NCBI GenBank assembly: GCA_017460805.1
Contig: JAFUAF010000028.1
Coordinates: forward strand, 1 to 64,000
Direction of reading: 5' to 3'
DNA from: Bacillota bacterium
Lineage (GTDB): Bacteria; Bacillota; Clostridia; Lachnospirales; CAG-274
Length of the DNA: 64,000 nt
Shown one piece after another: positions 55,131 through 63,400 of the stretch (positions are counted from its first letter, which is position 1; each line of letters begins with the position of its first letter). The notes under the pieces are model-generated. The model was given only the letters and a program-made list of their open reading frames with translations. It searched no databases and was not told the DNA's origin. The position numbers and the translations under genes were made by a program.

Positions 55131-56969
55131 ATGTGTGGTATAGTCGGATATATCGGCGGGCAGAACTGTGTGCCCGTACTTATAAACGGACTGGAAAGCC
55201 TGGAATACCGCGGTTATGATTCTGCGGGCATTGCGGTGCTTTCGGACGGACAGATAAATATAAGAAAAACAAAGGGCAAGGTGGAAAATTTAAGAAACCT
55301 GCTTCTTGAACAGCCTGTTTCGGGCTTTGCAGGCATAGGCCATACGCGCTGGGCAACACACGGTGCACCATCGGATGTAAATGCTCACCCGCATTTCAGC
55401 AACGACAGCAAGATAGCTGTTGTTCATAACGGTATTATAGAAAACTATCAGGAACTTAAAAACGAGCTTCAGCAAAAAGGTTATGTTTTTCATTCCGATA
55501 CGGATACAGAGACCGTTGCTCATCTTATAGATGATTTTTATAAACAAAACGGCGACCTTCTGGAGTCCGTAAGGCTTACTCTCAATATGATAGAGGGTTC
55601 TTATGCTCTCGGCGTTCTGTGTACGGACTATCCCGACCAGATAATTGCCGCAAGAAAGGAATCCCCGCTTATTGTTGGTATCGGCGAGGGTCAGAATTTT
55701 ATCGCTTCGGATATCCCCGCTATCCTCAATTATACACGAAAGGCCTATATCCTCGGCGATAAGGAATTTGCCCTTATAAAAGCCGATGAGATAAAGCTTT
55801 TTGATATTGACGGCAACGAGGTTCAGCGTGAAGTCTACACCTATAACTGGGATGTTGAGGCGGCTCAGAAAAATGGCTACGACCATTTTATGCTCAAAGA
55901 GATATACGAGCAGCCGAAGGTCGTTATGGACAACCTTGCAAGACGTTTTTCGGAGGACGGCAAGCATGTCGAACTTGACGGAATAAAGCTTGGCAGGGCA
56001 GAACTTGAAAATATCAACCAGATATATATTGTTGCCTGCGGTACGGCTTATTATGCGGGTCTTGTTGGAAAGTACCTGCTTGAAAGACTTGTGCGCATCC
56101 CTGTTAATTCCGAAGTGGCAAGTGAATTCAGGTACAAGGATCCGCTTATTGACGAACACACACTTGTTATAGTTGTTTCCCAGTCGGGCGAAACAGCGGA
56201 TACACTTTCTGCGCTTAAACTTGCAAAGGCAAAGGGTTCAAGAGTCCTGGGTATTGTAAATGCCGTCGGCAGCTCCATAGCGCGTGAAGCGGATGATGTT
56301 TTATACACCCTCGCGGGCTTTGAGATCGCCGTTGCATCAACAAAGGCGTTCTCGGCACAGGTAATAGCCATGTATCTTATTACCCTGCATATCGCACAGG
56401 AACTCGGTACATTGCCCGAAAAGGATTTCCTTGAAATAAAGGATGCTATGCTCAAACTTCCGTCGCAGATAAACGATATTCTTACAAAGGCTGTGCCTGC
56501 GATAAGAAGTTTTGTTGATAAATATATTTCTTCAAAGAACGTATTTTATATCGGCCGCGGCCTTGACTATGTTGTAGGCATGGAGGGCTCTCTCAAATTA
56601 AAGGAGATAGCTTATCTTCACAGCGAGCCTTATGCAGCAGGCGAATTGAAGCATGGTCCTATAGCACTTATAGAATCCGCTACACTTGTAGTCGGCGTCG
56701 CAACACAGGAAGCGCTTTTTGACAAAACGAAGAGCAATATGAAAGAAGTTAAAGCCCGCGGTGCTAAGGTGCTTGCCATAGCAATGCAGGGCAACAAAAG
56801 TATTGAGGAAGTGGCGGATGATGTTATCTACATTCCGCGTACACACTGGATGCTGACATCTGTGCTTGCAAACATCCCGCAGCAGCTTTTTGCCTACTAT
56901 ATGGCACTTGGTCTTGGCGAGGATATAGACAAGCCGCGTAACCTTGCAAAGAGCGTAACTGTGGAATAA
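55131..56969 (+). CDS. glmS: Glutamine--fructose-6-phosphate aminotransferase
   Basis: A 612-residue enzyme. Cys2 (MCGIVGYIGGQN) is the amidotransferase nucleophile; RWATHGAPSDVNAHPH binds glutamine; two SIS domains bear VVSQSGETADTLSALKLAK and KLKEIAYLHSEPYAAGELKH. Full length. The 20-bp gap after glmM leaves no room for a glmS ribozyme. Confidence 0.97.
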   Translation: MCGIVGYIGGQNCVPVLINGLESLEYRGYDSAGIAVLSDGQINIRKTKGKVENLRNLLLEQPVSGFAGIGHTRWATHGAPSDVNAHPHFSNDSKIAVVHNGIIENYQELKNELQQKGYVFHSDTDTETVAHLIDDFYKQNGDLLESVRLTLNMIEGSYALGVLCTDYPDQIIAARKESPLIVGIGEGQNFIASDIPAILNYTRKAYILGDKEFALIKADEIKLFDIDGNEVQREVYTYNWDVEAAQKNGYDHFMLKEIYEQPKVVMDNLARRFSEDGKHVELDGIKLGRAELENINQIYIVACGTAYYAGLVGKYLLERLVRIPVNSEVASEFRYKDPLIDEHTLVIVVSQSGETADTLSALKLAKAKGSRVLGIVNAVGSSIAREADDVLYTLAGFEIAVASTKAFSAQVIAMYLITLHIAQELGTLPEKDFLEIKDAMLKLPSQINDILTKAVPAIRSFVDKYISSKNVFYIGRGLDYVVGMEGSLKLKEIAYLHSEPYAAGELKHGPIALIESATLVVGVATQEALFDKTKSNMKEVKARGAKVLAIAMQGNKSIEEVADDVIYIPRTHWMLTSVLANIPQQLFAYYMALGLGEDIDKPRNLAKSVTVE

Positions 56970-56982
56970 GGAGGTGGCCGTT

Positions 56983-57672
56983 ATGACCTTGGGTATAATA
57001 TGCGCTATTGAGGCGGAAATACAGGCTATAAAAGAAAGTGTAAATGTTGTTCATGCTCAGAATATAGCGGGTCTTGATTTTTATATGGGCACGCTTAACG
57101 GACACACCGTTGTGCTTGTGCGTTCGGGAATGGGTAAGGTCAATGCCGCTGTCTGCACGCAGATACTTATTGATAAGCTTGCTGTAGATATGGTGGCAAA
57201 TATCGGTATTGCGGGTGCAATAGCTCCCGATCTCAGGATAGGCGATATAGTGGTGTCGGACGATCTTGTGCAGCATGATGTAAATGCTACCGCCATAGGC
57301 GATGCCCCCGGTGCTCTCTTCGGCTCGGAGACAACATATCTTAAGGCCGATGACCAACTTGTCAAGCTTGCATACGATGCTGCTCAGAATCTTAATTTCA
57401 ACATCAGCATAGGAAGAATTGCCAGCGGCGACCAGTTTATATCTTCTCCCGAGGAAAAAGAACGCGTCTGGAGTGTTTTCAAGGCTAAATGCTGTGAAAT
57501 GGAGGGCGCTGCCGTAGCGCAGACCTGCTTTTTGAACAGAATACCTTTTGTTGTTATACGTGCCATATCGGATAATGCAGATGAGGGTACAGAGATCAAT
57601 TACGAGCGTTTTATGCACGAATCGGCTATAAAAGCGGCTTGTATGATAAAAGCAATGATAGAAGCTTTATAA
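56983..57672 (+). CDS. mtnN: 5'-methylthioadenosine/S-adenosylhomocysteine nucleosidase
   Basis: A 229-residue MTA/SAH nucleosidase: GIICAIEAEIQAIKESV at the N-terminus, VANIGIAGAIAPDLRIGDI, CCEMEGAAVAQTCF and VIRAISDNADE hold the substrate and catalytic residues. The ATG at 56983 has AAGGAGGT 7 nt before it; a GTG at 56974 lies inside that RBS. It sits 13 bp after glmS. Confidence 0.95.
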   Translation: MTLGIICAIEAEIQAIKESVNVVHAQNIAGLDFYMGTLNGHTVVLVRSGMGKVNAAVCTQILIDKLAVDMVANIGIAGAIAPDLRIGDIVVSDDLVQHDVNATAIGDAPGALFGSETTYLKADDQLVKLAYDAAQNLNFNISIGRIASGDQFISSPEEKERVWSVFKAKCCEMEGAAVAQTCFLNRIPFVVIRAISDNADEGTEINYERFMHESAIKAACMIKAMIEAL

Positions 57673-57707
57673 CAGAAACTGTATAACAGAAGCTTTATAA
57701 TAAAAAT

Positions 57708-57742
57708 GGGATGCCGCACTTATAGTGTTTCATCCCTTTTTT
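57708..57742 (+). terminator. Terminator of the glmM-glmS-mtnN operon
   Basis: Stem gggatg...catccc (with mismatches inside) followed by a T6 run. Confidence 0.7.
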
Positions 57743-57776
57743 ATGCAATAATTTAACTGTGATATGCCATTTTTGC

Positions 57777-57953
57777 TTAAAACAGATCCGCCATTTGGCT
57801 GTAGCCGTATTTATATTTCGCAGTTTGAAAAGAGTTGTATTCAAGCTTGTCGGTGTTGATAAAATAAATGCCGTACTGCTCGTAATGCTGACCGTGACTG
57901 CTTACACAGCGGTAATTGAACTGTGTTTTGCCGCTTTCGCCTTTATCGAGCAC
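57777..57953 (-). CDS. Small Tyr-rich protein of unknown function
   Basis: 58 codons from a GTG start. The protein is rich in Tyr, Gln, Lys and Ser (HGQHYEQYGIYFINTDKLEY, then AKYKYGYSQMADLF) and is soluble. The case for a real gene is strong: GGGAGGTG lies 7 nt before the GTG, and a promoter on the same strand has TTGACA-17-TAGAAT (58012-57984). It lies 65 bp downstream of the spoIIID 3' half. I do not recognise the family; it may be a truncated longer protein. Confidence 0.6.
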   Translation of the reverse strand: MLDKGESGKTQFNYRCVSSHGQHYEQYGIYFINTDKLEYNSFQTAKYKYGYSQMADLF

Positions 57954-57983
57954 AAAATTTCACCTCCCGTTTGTCTTATAACT

Positions 57984-58012
57984 ATTCTATAAAAATTAAC
58001 GGGTGATGTCAA
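57984..58012 (-). promoter_or_regulatory. Promoter of the 58-codon gene
   Basis: On the minus strand TTGACA (58012-58007) and TAGAAT (57989-57984), spacer 17, beginning just after the spoIIID stop codon. Confidence 0.7.
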
Positions 58013-58018
58013 TACGAT

Positions 58019-58171
58019 CTATTTGCTGCCCAGATATTTTCTTTGTGTCGCCAGTCCTCCCCTTATGTGCCGCTCGGACTTGTTTACTTCCAATACCTCA
58101 CGCACCGCCTTTGCAAGCGGCGGGTCTATTTTTATAAGTCTGTCGGTCAGGTCTTTATGGACTGACTTATA
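58019..58171 (-). pseudogene. spoIIID: spoIIID 3' half, split by an integrative element
   Basis: A 50-codon frame without a start codon, opened by a TAA just upstream. From its third codon it reads SVHKDLTDRLIKIDPPLA, then VREVLEVNKSERHIRGGLAT and QRKYLGSK. This matches the C-terminal half of SpoIIID, including its VHKDLTERL recognition-helix end and HLRGGEATKLKY basic tail. SpoIIID is a roughly 85-residue mother-cell regulator needed for sigK transcription. The N-terminal 33 or so residues, with the first part of the helix-turn-helix, are missing. The break (about 58165-58171) falls after the VSKS position. A serine recombinase gene lies 450 bp upstream, so the frame is probably one half of a gene interrupted by an excisable element. 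A dead remnant is the alternative. Confidence 0.85.
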
Positions 58172-58477
58172 TTAACGTAACGTGCGTTTTTTCAAAAAGC
58201 AAAAAATCTTGCTAATTTTAGCGTTTTGGTGTATTATTGTTTATGTGAAAAAAATAATACACGGTCTGTAATTTATAGTAAGCGAATTAAATAATCAGAC
58301 TTAAGCTTGCTTAAGGCGGATTATTTATGAGCCCCATCCTATAGTGAACGTCCAAATATTTTTGACGTTCACTATAGAAGTAATATCAATTTGCAGTGTT
58401 CAAAGGCGGTATAAAGCTTTTACAATAAATTTTACGATAATAAGGAGCGATAAAGGAGTTATAAAGTAAACGACTTG
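58172..58477. other. Element end: palindromes and possible attachment arm
   Basis: No gene seen. Three inverted repeats are visible: gtgtattatt / aataatacac (58231-58264), aaataatc / gattattt around a ttaagc-gcttaa core (58292-58329), and a 14-bp perfect pair ctatagtgaacgtc / gacgttcactatag (58339-58377). The half of the att site that belongs to the element should lie next to 58172. Confidence 0.6.
58339..58377. repeat. 14-bp perfect inverted repeat in the element end
   Basis: ctatagtgaacgtc and gacgttcactatag with an 11-bp AT spacer. The arms resemble the palindromes at the left edge of the window (agtaaacg / cgtttactataa), so this may be a dispersed repeat family. Confidence 0.75.
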
Positions 58478-58585
58478 ATGTATGCGGCAGGAAAAAATAT
58501 TTTAAATACTATATGTACGGCTATTACATTTACCGAGCCGGTGGATAAAAATGCAAGTGCCGATCTTGCGTATTTGGTTGAATGA
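58478..58585 (+). pseudogene. Short ORF, probable gene remnant
   Basis: 35 codons (MYAAGKNILNTICTAITFTE...) ending in a conserved-looking acidic tail. AAAGGAG lies upstream but with a long spacing (about 16 nt). It looks like the tail of a larger protein that has lost its 5' end. Low confidence. Confidence 0.3.
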
Positions 58586-58589
58586 ACAA

Positions 58590-58622
58590 AACACCGTTTC
58601 CATGAACTCCGGAAACGGTGTT
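58590..58622 (-). terminator. Recombinase terminator
   Basis: A 12-bp perfect stem aacaccgtttcc / ggaaacggtgtt at the stop codon of the recombinase; the minus-strand tail is T-rich. Confidence 0.8.
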
Positions 58623-60135
58623 ATATATTTATATCCGAATAGATCTTCAAATAGACTTCTGTTTTTCCGTCGGGATAGACAAGTATTTTTTCAATCACCT
58701 GTCTTAGCAGCGCATTGTCCATAACTTCTGCCGAAAGCAGGGTCTCGGCGTTTTTGCAATACTTATTGACAAGGTTTTCAATGCTTTTTTCGCTTAGCGA
58801 AGGATTGAAATTTCTTAACTTTTCCTCAATATCCTTGATATTTTGGTTAATTTCATAAGTCCGCTCCTTCAATTCTTTTAGGGATATGGCATCGACCTCG
58901 TACATTTCGGTCTGCTTGCGCTTAACACGTTTAAGCCGATCAAGCTCGGATTTCAGCTTTCCCTCGTCAAGCGCTTCATATTTTTGAGAAAGTTCATTTC
59001 TTATATGCCGTATTATTTCGTCTTTTAGCTTTGCCCCGGAATTGACCAATTCTATCAAATATTTTCTTATTTCATCTGTCAATTCGGCCTCGTCAATAAG
59101 GATCCTGTTATGGCAAAAGTCTTTGCCGATCGCATTACGGCTGCTGCAGCCCCACTTGATATAGGGCTTTGTCTTAAAATCCCGCTTGATACGGCGGAAA
59201 CTGTAACCGCATTCGGTACACTTTATTAGTGTGGAAAACGGATAACGGTTGCTTTGCCTTATATTATTCAGTTTAAATTGCTCTTTGTGTTTAAGCAGGA
59301 GCCTGCCCGCAGCCCAAAATGTTTCATCGTCTATTATACGCAGATCTTCGTTTTCAACTATCTGCCACTCGTTTTCGTCCTTGCGGACTCTTGTACCGGT
59401 GAGAAAATCCCGGACTTCCTCCCTGCCGTTGATTACCTTTCCGATATATATCGGGTTTTGCAATATGTAACAAACCGTGTTTTGTGTCCAACGGCAGTTT
59501 CTTTTTGTCGTCAGGCCTTCCGCATTGAGTATTTGGGCAATTTTGTTTCCGCCGTATCCTTCGGTGATATACATTGAATAGATACGCCTTATCACATTTG
59601 CCTCAAATTCGTTTATTTTAAGTGTAAACAGCTCTCCGCAGGTCTTGTCGTAACCGTAAACTATGTTTGGAACTCGTCCCTTTTCGGCATTTTTATGCTT
59701 GCTGAATTTTACACGTTTGGATATATTGGCGCTTTCTTCCTGTGCAACAAGTGCCAAAAGCCCAAGTACAAACTCTCCGTCCTCGGTGCTCATACCTGCA
59801 TTAACAAAATCACACTTTATGCCCATTGCTTTAAGTTCGCGTATGGACTGAAGAAAATCAACTGCGTTTCGTGCAAAACGCGATATATCCTTTACAAACA
59901 CTCGCGTAAAACGCCCGTTTCGTGCATCCTGCATCATACGGACAAAGGCTTTTCGGTTTTTCAGTTTGGTTCCCGAAATGCCCTCATCCGCATATACTTC
60001 TACTATTTCGTAATTGTGCAGGCTTGCGTATTCCTCAAAAAACTTTTTCTGATTTTCAAGGCTCGCAAGCTGCTCGTCTTTTTCCGTGGAGACTCTGCAA
60101 TAAGCCGCCACACGTTCTTTTTTGGTCTTGCCCAT
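58621..60135 (-). CDS. Large serine recombinase
   Basis: A 504-residue site-specific recombinase. The resolvase domain has the catalytic Ser in AAYCRVSTEKDEQLASLENQ, EVYADEGISGTKLKNRKAF and the FVKDISRFARNAVDFLQSIR segment with conserved Arg residues. The recombinase domain is FSKHKNAEKGRVPNIVYGYD to GGNKIAQILNAEGL. A zinc ribbon follows (IKCTECGYSFRRIK ... CSSRNA...FCHN), then a coiled-coil of about 80 residues. This is the architecture of SpoIVCA (skin) and of TnpX/phage integrases. ATG at 60135 with RBS aaaggggg. Located about 450 bp from the spoIIID break, it is the natural candidate for excising the element. Confidence 0.95.
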   Translation of the reverse strand: MGKTKKERVAAYCRVSTEKDEQLASLENQKKFFEEYASLHNYEIVEVYADEGISGTKLKNRKAFVRMMQDARNGRFTRVFVKDISRFARNAVDFLQSIRELKAMGIKCDFVNAGMSTEDGEFVLGLLALVAQEESANISKRVKFSKHKNAEKGRVPNIVYGYDKTCGELFTLKINEFEANVIRRIYSMYITEGYGGNKIAQILNAEGLTTKRNCRWTQNTVCYILQNPIYIGKVINGREEVRDFLTGTRVRKDENEWQIVENEDLRIIDDETFWAAGRLLLKHKEQFKLNNIRQSNRYPFSTLIKCTECGYSFRRIKRDFKTKPYIKWGCSSRNAIGKDFCHNRILIDEAELTDEIRKYLIELVNSGAKLKDEIIRHIRNELSQKYEALDEGKLKSELDRLKRVKRKQTEMYEVDAISLKELKERTYEINQNIKDIEEKLRNFNPSLSEKSIENLVNKYCKNAETLLSAEVMDNALLRQVIEKILVYPDGKTEVYLKIYSDINI

Positions 60136-60165
60136 TGCAAAGCCCCCTTTCATTCAACATGTATA

Positions 60166-60273
60166 CTACGCTAATTTTTCTTTCTTGCAAATATTCTCGG
60201 CAACCTTTTTGGCTATCAAAAGCGCAAGATCTCGCTTGACGCCATCGCTTGACGGAACAAATTTCACGGTCAT
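60166..60273 (-). CDS. 35-residue small protein upstream of the recombinase
   Basis: MTVKFVPSSDGVKRDLALLI followed by AKKVAENICKKEKLA: a short basic protein with one amphipathic helix. The RBS is excellent (GGAAAGGAGG 8 nt before the ATG). It ends 31 bp before the recombinase start on the same strand, so the two are surely co-transcribed. A directionality (excisionase-like) role is inference from position and size. Confidence 0.6.
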   Translation of the reverse strand: MTVKFVPSSDGVKRDLALLIAKKVAENICKKEKLA

Positions 60274-60296
60274 AAGCTCGTCCTCCTTTCCTTTTT

Positions 60297-60326
60297 ATTA
60301 TATGCTCATTGTGGAATAGCTTATGT
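60297..60326 (-). promoter_or_regulatory. Candidate sigma-E-like promoter for the recombinase unit
   Basis: On the minus strand CATATAAT (60304-60297) is one mismatch from the sigma-E -10 box CATACAAT. ACATAAG about 15 bp upstream is a partial match to the -35 box. No good sigma-A -35 is present for the same -10. Skin recombinase spoIVCA is sigma-E controlled, so this would fit, but the match is modest. Confidence 0.35.
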
Positions 60327-60458
60327 TTTTATAATATATTTTTATCGCGTATGACTTTACTGTACTTCGGAAAATGCTACAGATAAACTACACCTTTTAC
60401 TACAGCAAATTTCTTCATACATACAGCTAAATCCTGCTGAATAAGCTTATTCCACAAT
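60307..60458. repeat. Inverted repeat pair flanking the recombinase leader
   Basis: cattgtggaatagctta (60307-60323) and taagcttattccacaat (60442-60458) are inverted copies differing by one inserted base. The 118 bp between and beside them also carry three ctacag repeats (60379, 60400, 60464 region). Possible recombinase or regulator binding region. Confidence 0.55.
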
Positions 60459-60499
60459 AGCTGCTACAGTTCTGCGGCAAATTTTCCAAATGCCACCAA

Positions 60500-61477
60500 T
60501 CATTGGGGTACATTCCATTTGATGAGTGGTTCGATTTTTTCGGGAACATATATATCATCTTCGGAATTGTTGTATACAAAATCATCCTGTTCGTCAAATG
60601 GAACATCTTCAACGGCACCTTCGAGTCCGATCATCTTAAAGTCTATGGCTTTTTCGGGATATCTTTTCAGAAGCTCTCCTACTGCCGAATACTCTGCATG
60701 CGGACTTTTATCGTACTCGTCATAATCTTCCGCTATACTGCATCCACATATCGGATCAATATCATCGTCGAATCCATCGTAATGTTTTTCAATAAATTCC
60801 GATATAAACGGGGCTGATGCAAGCGGACATAGATTCCGAGATTCAGAAAAATGAAAGTATACTGCTCCCTCATTAAAATCCGGTTGTTTGTAAAGAAACA
60901 GCCCGAGATAAAAGTGGCAATATGCCAGATCTTCTTTGGTGCCTCTTTTCTCACATTCTTCCAAAAGGTTTTCAAGCTCGGCTCTCAAGCCTTTCACTTC
61001 AAAATTAGCGAAATGATATGCTTTCGAGCCAACTTTCTTTACCTTGCAAAAGAACGGTATAGTTCTTCCTGTTTTTAATTTTGCATAAAGCTTTCTCGTC
61101 TGTTCGTAAATATATGTATCATACTTGTACATCAGAATTGTTTCATACAGTTCACCAACAGACAATAAAAGCTCCGTATCAAAAACTTTTGATAAAATAT
61201 TCACATCCTTCAGTTTGTTTATTTTTTTCACAAGCAAATCGGCCAACGGCGGATTGTCCAAAATTTCCTCGGTCAAGCTCTCAATAAGTTTGATAGAAGA
61301 CAATTCGATACCTCCGCAAAAAAGCAGAATAAGTCGATCATCTGTGCATAGATAGTTTACACCGGCAATGTATATTTCCGCCATTTCTGCGGTTTCACAG
61401 CAGTTAATCTCATTTTTGAAACGTTCATTGGTTAAACCATCGCATATTCTATCAATAGTGCTCTCATTAAATTTCAT
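60500..61477 (-). CDS. Element-borne protein of unknown function
   Basis: A 325-residue acidic soluble protein. A helical N-terminal two-thirds (LIESLTEEILDNPPLADLLV; EDLAYCHFYLGLFLYKQPDF, TPR/Sel1-like in feel) leads to a strongly acidic C-terminus (AVEDVPFDEQDDFVYNNSED). No motif I can name. Its start overlaps the stop of the ATPase gene by 11 bp, so the two proteins are made together and probably act together. Confidence 0.6.
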   Translation of the reverse strand: MKFNESTIDRICDGLTNERFKNEINCCETAEMAEIYIAGVNYLCTDDRLILLFCGGIELSSIKLIESLTEEILDNPPLADLLVKKINKLKDVNILSKVFDTELLLSVGELYETILMYKYDTYIYEQTRKLYAKLKTGRTIPFFCKVKKVGSKAYHFANFEVKGLRAELENLLEECEKRGTKEDLAYCHFYLGLFLYKQPDFNEGAVYFHFSESRNLCPLASAPFISEFIEKHYDGFDDDIDPICGCSIAEDYDEYDKSPHAEYSAVGELLKRYPEKAIDFKMIGLEGAVEDVPFDEQDDFVYNNSEDDIYVPEKIEPLIKWNVPQ

Positions 61478-63170
61478 AGTTGTAGTCCTCCTTTAAAATC
61501 TTCTTTAACTTATCCCAATAAAGAGTTATTACTCTTGGTTGAGATGCCCCAATATGTTTGGGTATCGTGACACCATTTCCTATGCAGCGTGCTATTTTAT
61601 TATTTTTTAAAAATTTCACCACCGCATTATATGTCGGTATATTGTATTCCCCACATGTTTTCAGTTCCTTTACGACCTCCATATAAGCATAGCGGGAAGT
61701 AAATGTAACTAAATTGGAATCGGAGGTTTTGGCTACATCCGTTGGGGAATGCATTTCCGAAACAACATTGAACTTTTGCAGTTCTATAATGTTGTATAGT
61801 TTAATCAAATACTCCCGCATAATATCGTGATCGGAGTGATCGCTCCACTGTTTGTTAAACAAATCGCAGAGATCCTTCTTGAATAAGGCATTGTCAATAA
61901 TGCAATCCTCAAAGATCCGATTCAGAAACTCTGCCGCAACAAGCAGCCATGCAGCCGCATCCGAAAATCTTGCCTGCGGCATTACACCTGAGTTATTCAA
62001 CTCGTTGCGTATGATTCTAAACTTGTTAGCAAGATGCTTTTTCTCTTCGTAGTTCAAGTTCAAAGCTGCCTGAGCAAGAATAACATCGACCGCCACGGTT
62101 CGCTCGCTTTCGGCCTGCATAACGGTAAGACAATCGGTATTTACACTGTCCTTGTCCAATTCCGTCAAGATAAGCCTCGCAAGAGACGAATTTTGCAGGC
62201 GCGGTAAAAATTCTCCTGTAAAAACAATAAAAGGAGTAACCGTCTTTTCGTTTATATCTCCGCCTATTACCATTTTGCCTCCGGCTTGCGAGTCCCCTGT
62301 CAAGCGAATTACCGTCTCAAGCGTTTGCATCTCTTTGCCGTTGCCCTTTTTGTGAGCAAAGTCATCGAGCATGGCTACTAACCCGCCGGTATTGTTGATA
62401 CCTCTCTGCACAGCTGCCTTTGTATCGGTAAAACTCATACGCAGCATAGGTAAGTTTTGCGGGTCAAAGAACGCTTTGACCGAACTGCTCTTTTTTACCT
62501 GTGTTTTACCAATTACGGCAAGCATGAGGTTACAGTTTACATCCATAGGCTCGATCATATGAGCTATAAATGATAGACATTTAAAACATAGCCATACACG
62601 TGAAGTGCAACTATCCTTAGTTAATTTAAGCATAGTTTCTTCTATGTAAGCCCTTGTTTCCCGGATGTCTGTTATCGGTACGTTCTGGATCAAGGATTTG
62701 TTACCTTTTATATAAACGGGTTTTATTTCATTTGCAGTTATAAGGTAATTGCCCAAGACTACCGATGAATCATCAATAAAGCCTATCTTTTCGTAAATAT
62801 GCTTTATTTCCGAATCTTGCAGCTTCTTCAACTGCTCAAAGTAATTAGCCTTAACACTTGAAAAAACCTTCTTATCACATAAGGTATCGGCGTATTTGTC
62901 GCCCACGATCCTTTTAATATAAGCGGGATTTTCAATTTTCCCCGCGGGAAAATTGTGTTTTGACATTACCTTTTTGCCGTTGCAGTAAATATCCGTAACT
63001 ACACTTTTTTTAACACCTGTACTTGTATGCAGATGCTCTTCATATAAAGGCACGATACAGTTGAGTTCTTGGTGGAACGTTTGCGTGCCTTCATTAACTG
63101 CTGTATGCGCCGATGCACATACGTTACTTTTTTCAACAGTTTCATTATCTAAATTAATAATGTGAGCCAT
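61467..63170 (-). CDS. DUF927-like ATPase with degenerate Walker A
   Basis: A 567-residue protein. The middle third resembles the DUF927/primase-helicase P-loop domain: LMLAVIGKTQVKKSSSVKAF (about residue 220) occupies the Walker A position, but the GKS/T glycine is replaced (GKTQVKKS), and GGLVAMLDDFAHKKGNGK sits at Walker B. A C-terminal winged-helix-like segment (ELKTCGEYNIPTYNAVVKFL) follows. Such proteins occur on integrative elements and prophages as replication-type ATPases. RBS aaaaggagg. It is translated with the 60500 gene. Confidence 0.65.
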   Translation of the reverse strand: MAHIINLDNETVEKSNVCASAHTAVNEGTQTFHQELNCIVPLYEEHLHTSTGVKKSVVTDIYCNGKKVMSKHNFPAGKIENPAYIKRIVGDKYADTLCDKKVFSSVKANYFEQLKKLQDSEIKHIYEKIGFIDDSSVVLGNYLITANEIKPVYIKGNKSLIQNVPITDIRETRAYIEETMLKLTKDSCTSRVWLCFKCLSFIAHMIEPMDVNCNLMLAVIGKTQVKKSSSVKAFFDPQNLPMLRMSFTDTKAAVQRGINNTGGLVAMLDDFAHKKGNGKEMQTLETVIRLTGDSQAGGKMVIGGDINEKTVTPFIVFTGEFLPRLQNSSLARLILTELDKDSVNTDCLTVMQAESERTVAVDVILAQAALNLNYEEKKHLANKFRIIRNELNNSGVMPQARFSDAAAWLLVAAEFLNRIFEDCIIDNALFKKDLCDLFNKQWSDHSDHDIMREYLIKLYNIIELQKFNVVSEMHSPTDVAKTSDSNLVTFTSRYAYMEVVKELKTCGEYNIPTYNAVVKFLKNNKIARCIGNGVTIPKHIGASQPRVITLYWDKLKKILKEDYNYEI

Positions 63171-63348
63171 AATTAGGCCTCCTTTTCTTTACATTTGACC
63201 CGCTGAAATGAATACAACATATCATAAAGAATGGATTTTTTCATTTATATATGCTATAATGTTTTGTAGTGGGTCGTTAGATTTATTGTACTACACTTCC
63301 TTTGAAGCCTCAATTGTTAAACCTGTTAATGCAGTTAAAGAATTTTAA

Positions 63349-63384
63349 AATAAGTTAAATAAGTTAAATAAGTTAAATAAGTTA
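63349..63384 (+). repeat. Four tandem copies of a 9-bp unit in a leader
   Basis: aataagtta repeated four times exactly, ending 7 bp before the gaggaa RBS of the 63401 gene. Candidate for copy-number (slippage) variation of the leader, or an operator array. Confidence 0.85.
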
Positions 63385-63400
63385 ATCATGGAGGAACGAA

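Noticed and set aside
57759..57992. 77-codon plus-strand frame with hydrophobic product
   Set aside because: No RBS or promoter on that strand; it is the antisense of the better supported 58-codon minus-strand gene.
58621..60135. A transposon of the Tn4451/Tn5397 type as the explanation of the recombinase
   Set aside because: No resistance, mobilisation or conjugation gene is visible, and the break lies exactly in spoIIID. An intervening element fits better, though the far part of the element is unseen.
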